Shown: positions 26,601-38,600 of the stretch, piece after piece
How positions within the stretch are numbered: position 1 is the stretch's first letter
Layout of the letters: each line of letters starts with the position of its first letter
NCBI RefSeq assembly: GCF_018320785.1
Contig: NC_054872.1
Location: 42,830,551-42,894,550, forward strand
DNA from: Cheilinus undulatus
Taxonomy: Eukaryota > Chordata > Actinopteri > Labriformes > Labridae
Length of the DNA: 64,000 nt
Direction of reading: 5' to 3'
Made by a program: the position numbers and the translations under genes
The notes under the pieces: generated by a model
What the model saw: only the letters and a program-made list of their open reading frames with translations
Databases searched by the model: none
Told to the model about the DNA's origin: nothing

Positions 26601-29600
26601 ATATTAATAAAGAAAAGCACTGTCAGCTATAAAGTATTCAGAAATGACTGAGGTGGAGTGATACTCATTGTGAAACGTCCCAGTGATGTTGTTCTTTTGT
26701 ATCCTCCCTCAAGGAATACCTCCTCCATTCCAATCAGAGTGCTTAGTCAGACAAAACTGTTGAACAATGTGTAAGAGTTAGCTCAATTTATAAGTTAATT
26801 TTTGAAATAATTAGCATACTAACTATCTAAATGACTGACTGTTTTAACAAACAGATAAAATATTTCAAATTGTTGGGCCTGGATATTTATAAATTACTTT
26901 TATGGTTTAAGTAACATACCCTTAGATAAAAATATGAAACAACTCAAAGTCGGGCATGACTTCTTCAATCTGTAAAGTTCTGTCAGTGTAATTTTTAGTA
27001 GTTTAAATGCAAAAGAAAATACCTAATCCAGTGTGTGAAAGGAATGTAACAACATGACTTACCGAAAGTAATACAGCCTTCAGTACAAACATACAAACAC
27101 TTTAAAACTAGTTAAAGAGAACACATTTGGATGTGACAGATGCTGAGGAGTACTTAAGCTCATCTGACAGGCTGTAAGGTCATAACTACTGTCCTAGATA
27201 ATATAAACATGAATGTCATCTTCAGTTCTTTAACTTTGTTGTGTTCCCCTTTGAGCTTTGATAGAGGTCATTCTTTCTCAACTTTTAATTTTTACTTTAA
27301 TGGTGGTTAATAAGCTTTAAGTCTCAAACGTAAAAGGGCTGGCAGCATTTCACATCATTTCATCATGGTGCTTAAACTAGGAAATATCAATACCGCGCCT
27401 AGGAGCAACGACTCCCAATTCTCATTGGTGAAGGACAGGATTTCATGGTCAAAATCAAAGTATTTCCTCTTGCAGCAAAGCGAGAGATGGTAGAGGACTA
27501 AATGAGCCAGATCCACCCTGCATTTCAAACACAAACAAATGTGAGAATAGGACAATAAGACACAGGATGCATAGAAGACAAACTAAACAACTGCAGAATA
27601 TAAATAACATATTTCAGAATATATCCATACATTTGAGCCAGAAGACTGTCCATGTCGTTATTAGAAGCAGCTATAACTAAATAAGTATAAAGGTTTCCGT
27701 TCAACTAGAACCAAATTTAATAAAACTACCAAAATCCTTAAATGTAAGTGAACACACAAGAAACACGCTGTGTATATTGTTAAAATGTGAGTGAATATTG
27801 CAGTTAACATCACCAGGTCATGGGGAGTCTTTGGATGGTCTCTGGTCCCTTCGTACATACTGAGCACTGGAACTGATAGAACCTAAAGAGAAACGTGGGA
27901 CAGAAAATAAAAATTAGACAGGGATCACATGAAAGTTTAACACTTTTTTCTCCTCCCCTGATGAATTTCTTATTAAGCTTCAAAACCAGTTTTTATCTTT
28001 TAAATGAGTCCTTTGATTTTATCCTCATTTGCACAATCTCAGCAATGCTGCCTTCTTCTTAATGATAAAAACTCAATGAAAACTGCTTCAGCACAGGACA
28101 CTGTTTAAACAGAAAATATCAACTAAATTTTATTCACCCTAAACTGTACGGCCAAACAAACACAGTACATAGTTGTCCCATGGTGTGTAAACTGAAGAAG
28201 TTATTCACTTAAGCTGTGTTATTGTTTGGCTGCCTTGCAGAAATGTAAGGTTTATCTCAACTAGTTTGGGGTGATGTCTTTCTATCCATCTGGACTTATG
28301 GATTTGATTTTGTATCACGCTTTTTTAGCCTTCTGAGTAATCACTAAGTCACATTTACACCCATTCACTCCACATTCACACACTAAAAGGGAAGGCAGCT
28401 ATGCCAAGTGGCCAGGGGGCTCTCAATCAAAACAATAGCACAATATGAGCACAGACCAGTGAAGCCCATCTCCGCTGTTTACTTTCTGTTTTGAACTGAG
28501 GACTCTGTTCATTAACAAACGGCACATCATAAGGCATATTTACTTAACCAAAAACCAACATTTTGTTTTCATTCATACATTTCACATAATGAGGGAGAAA
28601 TTCACCTTAAAGCGGTCCCAGAATGCACATGTGCTGTGGGATCCAAGGGTATGCATGCGCTCTAGCGTCCATTCTAGCTCGAATGGAGAAGTGCAATTTT
28701 AAATGCATTTCCCCCATTATGAGGGACTTATAAACATTTTTCTGAACACATTATGAGATGGAGGTTTTATTGAATAGAGTCCTCAATTCAAAACAAGAAA
28801 TAATATTGAGAAAGAGGCTGCAGAGATAGGCAAAGCTGGGCAGTACTGGTCTCAAATAGCTGCCTTGTGTGCAGGGTTTCCATGTAGCAGAGGTGAGTTT
28901 GATGGCAGCCTCCATAAAAAGACAAGTCCTGTTACATTTATAAAAATTAAGTATTTCTCTGGCTTTGAGAACTTAAGGAAGTATTTCAGATGCTGTAAAG
29001 CTTGAATGTAAAATTCATACTGTATTTTTAACTGCAATGTGATTTAGGTCTGTAATTACAGCATTGATGTTCTAATTGCATTGATCGCATGTTTTACTGT
29101 CCCTCTCTGCACACTTCAGTTAAGCCACTCTTAAATATCTCATTTCACTTTAAAAAAAACTCATCAACAGCTCAGTGGACAAGTCAAAAGTTATCTGCAC
29201 ATTGTGCTATAAATATCTAATTTTTTTACTGTCCTCTTATTTCCTTTCAAACCCATAACATGTTCCTTTTTTCCATGGCTGAATTCATACAATAATCTTC
29301 CATCTAACAGACCTTCCTTCTTAACAAAATGCAGCTCTGTATCAGAACAATACATCAATAGCCCTTTGTTTAAGGCAGTACAAAAATCCAAAATAAAACA
29401 AAAACAAATTTAAATGCAAATGGTGAAATTTAAAATGCGACAAAAAAGGGAATTGATCAGTATTAACTTTAGAATTTCAGAGAATAATTACTATCTTAGA
29501 CTGATGGCTGAAAATAACCTCTGTTTACCACTATTAATCAACAAATGGCAATATGCCGAATATGCATACTATAATTAATTTCAAGGGTGGAGAGTAAGGT

Positions 29601-32600
29601 CTACAACCTCTATCTACAGCTAGGTAAAATAACTGTGACATTGCCTTGCCAGTGTTTATAAGGGATAAAGTCAAAGGTTATAAAAATACTGGATGGAGTC
29701 TGAGTGACATTAGTTATTTGGATGCACAAGGGGGGGCTTTTGAAGCCACCATATTGAAAACATCATCTCAAACTTTCAGACATCCCAGAAATAGATAAAG
29801 AGCTGAAGCTGAGGCAAGTCTCTAGCCGAATGGCTATAACCTGCTGGCTTGAGTACATTAGAATGTTGCTTTGTAACAAATTAACCTCTAAAATGGCTGA
29901 GGTATATAGACCAGTTAACTTAAAACGCATTATCTTGTAGTTGTCTTAGTCCATTCACTGTGAGCCAGTAGTGATCATAAAATCAGCTCTTCTTTGGCTG
30001 TTAATTTCATAATGACCTATACTCCCTGAAGCAGCAGAATTTATGTGACAATATGCAAATGCTAAAAGCCTATTTTTAGGTGAATGCTGCATACAGGTTG
30101 CTGTTTATAACACAGACTGGTTAGGCTTTGTTGTAGGACTAATGTAAAAATGTGGGATGTATAAAGAGTACACACTTATCAAAGCACCACTACGCAACTG
30201 CTTAAAGTCATATCAGCCCCCCCCCCCCCGCCAAAAAAAAAAAAAATTATATATAACTCACATGCCTCTTAAACCAAAACAGAGTTGGAACAAAACACCC
30301 CCTGTGCAGCGAGTGCATCTATAAACGCATGAACTATTCCAATCAAAACTTCATCTTGAACCAGGTTGTAAATGTGTTTACTTCTACAGTAAAAATGGAC
30401 ATTTTAAAATGGAGCATTGATGTGACTTCTGGTGCTTGAACTTCTATATTGGCATCATTCTTCAACCACATGGGTTGCCACTTAGATGCAATCTACTGCA
30501 GAGAACCTTTGAACTCCTTCCTAAATTAAAGATAACATTAAAACTAGGCAACTTTTTAACTTATGCATGGTTGCAGTCCTAATGCTGGAGCGCTTTTACA
30601 GGGTATGAATGTATTCTTTTCATCTTTTGAGTAGAGCCAGTACATGAAAAAAAAAACTTTTTTTTTTTTTTTTTTAACTTCCTTTCCTTTTTAGTCTCTT
30701 TTTGAGACATCTCATCATATAAATGGCAGAAAAATAAGCAGGCAGGTGTATCTGTTTCACTATAATGACTACCTGTTCTAGGTGACCCTGAAACTCAGCT
30801 CACACCTCAACAATAATAATGTACATCTGTCCTTCTATATGCATGTTTTCACTGAAGGTCACTGGGAAAGATGAAGCACAGACACAGTATGACGGCAGCA
30901 CATGTTTACTATTCCAACTGTGGACCCAGTCTTCACTCTTCCTCCATCACCTGCTCAGCAGATGTTGTACCAATCCAGCCTCACTCTCCCCGACTGTCAA
31001 TCTAAATCTAATCCCTCCTCCTTTTTATCCCCCCGCCGTCAGACAGGTTTCGGCGGTAACACGGTGTCACGGTGGGTGTAGAACCCAGCCGGCTAACACA
31101 GATGGTTAATGACAATAATCACTTAATGGATGGAAACGTTTTATTTCACGCATGAGATGCAGCCGATCAAACAGCACTGCGATCAGCAGCCTGTGTATCA
31201 CATCTGAACTATAACCACAGAGGTGATGTGTCTGTGTTGACTGTGTGTGAGGTGCTTTTGTCCTTTGAACACAACTAAGTGAGTGCATTGACATGCAATT
31301 TAATCTTAAGATAATTAAGGTAATTCCTTAACAAGCGAAGCTGTCATGAAGATGTCTTCATCTGATTGTATTACTAAGAATTAAATCTACTGCTGAGATG
31401 ATTAACCTATTAGTTCATACATAGAAATTTTTATCAACAACAGTTCTGTTTATCTTATAATTTTCATGAGGCAAGTGTATTTGGAAACTGAATAATATCA
31501 AATGATGAATAAAAAAAAGATCCATGTAAACCACATCAACTGGGAAGCTACATGTTTGACATTAACACAGACAATTTAAATATTGGTATGGCATTGATGG
31601 CTAATCTGGGCTCGCCAAAAAAAAAAGAAAGAAAGAAAAAAGAAAAAGGTTCAAACACACAGTGTGTAAATTTCACCATGCCCATTGCTGTTACCTTCTT
31701 CTTGATCTGAGCAGAGAAGCATTTTCAACTAAAACTGCACTCCATAGGGTTTATTTACAAGACAGTGGAACACTGTTTCTGTTTCATGCATGAATTTATG
31801 TAATGAGGGAGATAAGCAGCTTAAAGGCCTTCTGCGTTTGCAATGATAGCTACTCATAAAGTATACTGGGATCACTTGCAGCTGCGGCAACAGCTGGTCT
31901 CGAGCTCTGGAAATGTCTAGTGAGGCAACAATGCAAACAGAGTAAGGGGCTGGGGTTGGACTTAAGCATTAAGGGTTGCTAAGGCAGAAAATAATTGCAG
32001 TCCATCACAAACAAGAATGAGATACAGCAATACAACAACAGCTTACAGTGGCATTTCACACTTTCTCATGGGGCATCTTCTTAGGGTGCTTTCAAACCTA
32101 CAGCTCATTTCCTTTGATTCAGATTCACAATTAAATATTCTAAAATAGGCCAAATGGCGAGCTGGCTTCGTGTCATTATGTCACAGTCTGCTGTACATGT
32201 TGACAAACACTATTCCTAGCCTATCAGTCGCCATCATGATGACTTTGTGGGTTGACTTGGAGCAGAAAGGATCTTGACACCACTCACAAAAATAAGCTAC
32301 TGACTGGCATTTTGCAAGATAGTTAGAACTGATTAACTTTAGTTTTTCATTGGAAACACAATTTGATGCCTGCGACATGTTCCAATAAAAGTTGGAACAG
32401 GAGCAAGAAAAGGCTGACAAAGTCGTAGAATGTCAAAAAACCCTTGGGCATTCCACAAGTATGTATCTAAGATGTGGGCAAATTGTCCATCAGTTTATGA
32501 ACAATGTTCCTCTACATGCAATGCAAGGAATTCAGAGATTTCACCATCTACAGTCCATAATATTATTAAAAGATTGATAGAGTCTGGAGAAATCTCTGCA

Positions 32601-35600
32601 TGTAAGACACAAGGCCAACACCGAGTGTTCACGACCTTGGATCCCTCAGGCAACACTGCATTAAAAACCAGCCTCATTATGTGGTGGGTACTACAGCGTG
32701 GGCTTGGGAACACTTCAGAAAACCATTGTCGGTTAACAGCATATGTTAGTATGTTGTTACATCTCCAATTTAAGTTAAGACTACCATGAAAAGTGAAAGC
32801 CATGTATCAACAACATCCAGAACTACACTGACTTCCCTGGGCCCAACTCATCTGAGATAGACTGCCATTGGGTGGAAAAGTGTTTTGTGGTCTGATGAGC
32901 CCACATCTCAAATTGTTTTTGGAAATAAAAGTTGTTTTGTCCTTAGGTCCAAAAGGACCATCCAGATTATTATCAAGGCAAAGTTTACAAGCCAGCGTCT
33001 GGGATGGTTGGGTGTGTATTAGTACCCATGGCATGGGTAACTTTCACATCTGTGAAGACATCATTAATAGTGACAGTTTCATACAGGTTTGGGAGAATTA
33101 TATGCTTCCATCTGTAGGGATATTGTTTTCAGAGACATCCCTGCATATTTCAGCAAGACAATGGCAAAGCACATCCTGCATGACTATAACCACATAGCTT
33201 CACCTTAAAAGAGCACTGGAACTAGACTGACCAGCATGCAATCAGGAAATCTTGCACAGTTGAGCAACTCAAGATGTGAATCAAGTAAGAATGGGAAAAC
33301 ACTTCACTTTCAGTACTGCAACATTGGGTCTTCAGTCCCCAGACCAAGAACAGATGATGTAACACAGTGGTAAACATGCTCCTGTCCCAACTTTTTGGGA
33401 ACTTGTTGCAGAAATCAAATTCAGAATATGTTTATATAAAAACACAGTACACACACAGTAACTTTTATCAGGTTAAACATCAAATGACTTGTCAGTGTTG
33501 GGTTAAATTGAATACAGGTTGACAGGGATTTGCAAATTACTATTTTAAACAATGTCCTTTTTGGGATCAGGGTTTGTAAGTTTCAGTGTTTTTAAGCAGC
33601 CGCAACCACATGAGCCCTATTCTATTCATTTAATTGAATACTTTACAATGAAAACACAGAAAAAAATCCAGGGACTTAAGCAGTTTTGCTCAGTCACTCA
33701 CCGGTCTCCATACAGTAATGGTTTGGTCAGACACTGTGTGCAAGCCTCATGAAACCACTGACCACAGCTGCCACACTGCAGCATCTTCAGATTCCACCTG
33801 CAATTAAACCACGTGGAGACATACACAGAGTTATAACACATGGATTAATTAATAAACGTGTCTTGTAAAATGTTTCTTCTGGTGTAGACACACACTGATT
33901 CCTGCTACTCTTAAGTTTACTGCTTTATGGCAAGTAGGTTGAGTTTGGGGCAAAGCAGTGCACTAAAAGCAAGGCAGGAAACTTTCAAAAGCACAAAAGA
34001 TGTGACAGCCTACTTTATCTTACCTTGCAGTATATGAATCAATACTCTAAACATTGTTATAGTATTTATTTTGCTGTCACTAATACTAATGCTAATGTTG
34101 GACATGTCTGACATGCAGCATGCCATTAACAAACTAACAAAAAGTTAACTTTGACACAGATGTTAGCACATTTTCTGAATGTTTAAAAGCATACATGGAC
34201 TGGACATTCAAACTTAAACTGGCCTCTGCAGCGTCACTCACTCTCCAGGTCCGGCACAATAGCAGTAACACTGCTGCTGATTGGTCAGATGCTGCGGGTC
34301 CCAGTCTAAAGAGGACAGCTGGTAGGGGAGTCGGAGTTTCATAAACTGCATGAGTCGGGCGAAGCGTCCCCGTTTCAGGGCCCCTCCTCTCTGAAAACAC
34401 AATTTTAGGACAGAACTGATTGGGCGGTGACCCCTCAAATCACTGTCATGTCGGCACAGCGAGGGAGACGGATCACATTCAGCAGGGAGAAAGCAATTCG
34501 CTTTATTGTAGGTCGGCTGTGAGAGATAGTGTCCGAAGCGTTGGCAGGCTGGACAATGAGATACGGACATTGACCGATTGACAATTAAGCGGCCGCTTTC
34601 TCATCTCATATCTACAGAACTGGAGCACATGTGATTGATTGACTTTAAATGTTCTTCTCTCAACTTCAGGGTAATTTTTCTGCTTCATAACTATTGATTC
34701 TTTATGATTTCTTGGACACAGTGTAGGACATCTAATATTGAACCCAATACTGGGTGAATTAGCTCATTTCTGCATTGAATAAACCAATTTCTGCTGTACA
34801 CAACAGTTTAGTGGCAGCAAAGCCCGGTATATTTGACTGGATTCCTCCCATATAACACACTGAATGTTTTTTTCCCCTAGAGTATGAGACGGAGAGATTA
34901 GCAGACTGACCTTGGTCGAGACAGCAAAGACACATTGCCGACATATCCACGAATCGCTGTCAGCTTCCGGTTCGATGGTTGGCGTGTGGCACTCTGGATG
35001 ATAACCTGTAATGGGAGGAGGAGGCAGAGCGTTTAATTCGTTTTCACAAGACAGACAGCCAGAGTGACAATAATGGCAGAGCAGCTCAAATGTTAGTGCT
35101 CTGATGGTTTGTTTCAGCAGCATGAAAAGCATTTGACTTTACTATTTGCATCTGGGGAGCACCAAGTATGTTTGTCTGCTTTTTCCTCAAAACAAACTGT
35201 CAGCAAACAGTTTGTCTGAAGACGCGAAGACGGTAAAATCCAGCTTGTGCTGAGTGTTTGTAAAACTTTTTCCCACTTCATTTCATCATAATACTTTTAA
35301 AGCCCCCCTCCAGTCAAAAACGTGTTTCTATTATTGTAACCTCACTCGGATGTTTGAGCTTCACTGTGCAGAATGATGCAGATGCACACACTGACATGAG
35401 ATGATTGTTTTCACTTCATTTGCAGATGGAGAAAAGTTTCTCTGTGCTCACTTTTAACCCGAGTTTTAAAACATGCATAAAGCATGCTTACTGTGTTTTA
35501 TATGCCAGCACATATGCATTAAACACTGGAGCTGAAAAAGTGTTGTATAGACAAACTGGCATCATAGTCATAAAGACTGTCTATACATTGCATTAATATC

Positions 35601-38600
35601 CTCCCTGGGTGATCTGATCACAGGTGGTAAGCCTTAATGCAAGGTGTGAACACACCTCAAATCGTCCTGAGGATGGATTGAGGTACAATGGCTAAGATCA
35701 CATATGAAGGTGGACTAAAATGCATAAGTCTACACTGATTTGGAAGTGTAAATGCTCCTTTTCCAGGGCAGAATTAAGGACCCACTGAGAAAACCTGCTG
35801 CCTCCCTCTGAGGAAACACAATGATGCATTCAGTCTTTTTTCAGTCCTACTTTTCAAATGGGTAGGTGCAAAAGCTTATTTGCAGGACACGCAGGAAAGA
35901 GATTTCTAATCTTAAGTACTTATGGAGATAAAATTAATAACGACAGTATGAACTCATGTGCTGTCCACTTGTTATTAGACCAGGATAGTTGCAAAGTGTA
36001 GACAGCCACAGATTATTAACTTCTTCAACAAAAGACAAATAGATGTGATTTGTACTTTTTGAAATTCTCTTGGTTTAATGACATTTAGATAAGAATTTAT
36101 TCAATGGAACAAATCCTAATGATTTACATGACTTGAGTGAATTAGGGCTGTTACAACAGCAAAGTAAGAACTTTGATTTCTAGCTCTTAATTGTCACAAG
36201 GTCGCAAACACAGCCCCCACATTGCCTGTATTAGAGCTAACACCCTCCAGTCTGTTAATTGATTAGTTGTTCAATGAGCTCTCATTTGTGCAAAATCTCA
36301 GTTGTTGGAGATAGAGTAAGAGAAGTTAGCATGCAGTGGTGGGCAATCCAGGTAGAAAGAGGTAGCACTGGTAAATAAACAAGGCACTGACACAGAGTAA
36401 TGAGATGTTATTTGATGACAGTCTCACAACAGTAATGCTCTAATGAACTTAAAAAACATCGACAAGTCCACACAAATGTGAAGGAAGGTGAAAGATTTGC
36501 TTACACTCTAGTCAAACTGCAATTTCTCCCCACCACTCTGTCACAACCCAAAGGTGGTCCCTGCTGCAAGTTTAAGTCCTTTCTGCATCTTACTAAGACC
36601 CACATTAGCCTTAGTGTCTGTTACAGACAGGGAGCAGAGGAAAGACAGTGACGTCCCCTAGTCCCTAAAGGCTTTAGTGCCCCAACCTGTGGACTTATTT
36701 TCAGTTCTCCTCAGTAAAAAAGCCTGTGTTCCATGTGTCTCTTGTCTATAACTTGAAGTTTCAGCGTGGATCGAAATATGTGGGTCCAACTACCTAAAGT
36801 TATTTTTATACAACTCCAAACTGTTATTGTGCTGGGATCATAGAAATCATATGATTATAGGCAGGTGCATGCTGGTCAACTCTGAGTCATTTATTTTTTC
36901 AGAACAACATAATGAGGTATGATAATTTATTATGTGGCAAATTTGTTACAATTAAGTTTATTGAGACACACAGCCAGGATTCACTGACTGCTAAATCACT
37001 AATTGGGTTGCTCAAGAGATAATATGTTTTTTGTTGCTGTTGTTGTTTGTTTCACATTTGGGTGACTTTAGCGGTAGATTATATTGTAGAAAAGCACTGG
37101 CAATTTTTCTATAGTTTTGCTCAACTTAAAGTGAAGCCATCAATGAACAACTTCCTCTCCAACACATCTGTACTATGAAACAGGGATTGTTTTTTCAAAG
37201 CTCTGACCCTTTTTGATACTACAGATTGTTAAAATAACATATATTGTTTTTAAAAATGTAGCATTGAAAATTGTATAAGTCTTAGTATTTTAATTACCTT
37301 GGGGTGAATCTTTTATTTAAACATCAAAGAATTGACTGGTAACACACCTGTCAAGAAATTTCTTTGTCTCATTTCAGCCCTTTCTACAAAGCATTCATTC
37401 TCCTGTCATGTAAATGCCTTTACAGTTGTGCAAGACAAACAATCAAAATTTAATTTTCATTTAGGATTTTAGTGTCTCATGATCATACAGGATAATGCGT
37501 GGCAAAAATCACAGCGATTGCTCTGCCCTCCCTACCAAAACAGCTCTCACTTTAATTTAAGTGAGAAGCAAAGGGCGCCATAGCATGTGCTCAGATTAAT
37601 ATGAAAAGTGAGAGAGATACAGAAGACGGTAGCTGTCAGGATCAGATATGGAACCACTCTAGTTTTGAAGAGTGAGACCTGAGAACCATGCAAAATAAAG
37701 CAATGCAATTAATTTACTGAATTATTTAAAATTCATACACTGTTGCACAGTTTGAAATTAAAGGGTAATTAATATCAAAAATTTCAGTATCAATTATAAT
37801 AATCATGGTTATGATTATTTTCATAATCAAGTACCCTTATTTTACAGTATTATCCAACAAAAAATGCTCACTGCTTCCTTTTACTAAGTTGCAAATAAAC
37901 ATCTAATTTGGCTTTGGACAATGTACACAAATGCTCTAACATGTCTAGGTGCTGTCAGAATCCAACTCAGTGTAGACAAACCACATAGAAATATTCAGTG
38001 TTTTTTTGTGGGTCAGATAGAAGCATCAGTGTTGCTTGAGAGAATTTCCTCAAAGAAAATTCAAGCCTATAAATAAAGTTCGAAGACTAACTGCACCTGA
38101 TTTTTATTCCACCCACGGTGCAAAAACTCATATCCATCATTTACGATAGATGCTCTTCTGGGTTACTTTCTTTTTATACGAGTCACACTGTTATTTGGCA
38201 GACGGTGTCAAATCTCCAAGGTCAGGACAAGAGAAAAAATGGTAGAGGGAAAACCAATTAAAAAAAAAAAACACTTGACAGCTGATGATCAGACATGTTT
38301 CCTTACCGTGGCGACATTTAAGACAATTTATGAGGGGTTCTTTAAGAGGCGGGGCGTCACAAATACAGCAAACTTCTTCCACTCCAGCAGCGACTGAGAC
38401 AAACACAGAAAGACAGAGGCAGAGAGAGAGAGAAAGAAGGGGGAGAGCAGTCAACAGCATTAATTTATGTATATTGATTCACATCCTTGCCACCTCATTG
38501 ATTTCAGTGTCTCCTGCACCCTTTTAGATTTCACTTCATCTGACGGGCGGATATTCAGCCTGCTTCTAACAAGCGTCCAACTTCCCCTCTGTTTTTGATG

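Noticed and set aside
32392..33197. Plus-strand ORFs of 61-119 codons as a host gene
   Set aside because: They are fragments of a decayed Tc1/mariner transposase between sub-terminal inverted repeats.
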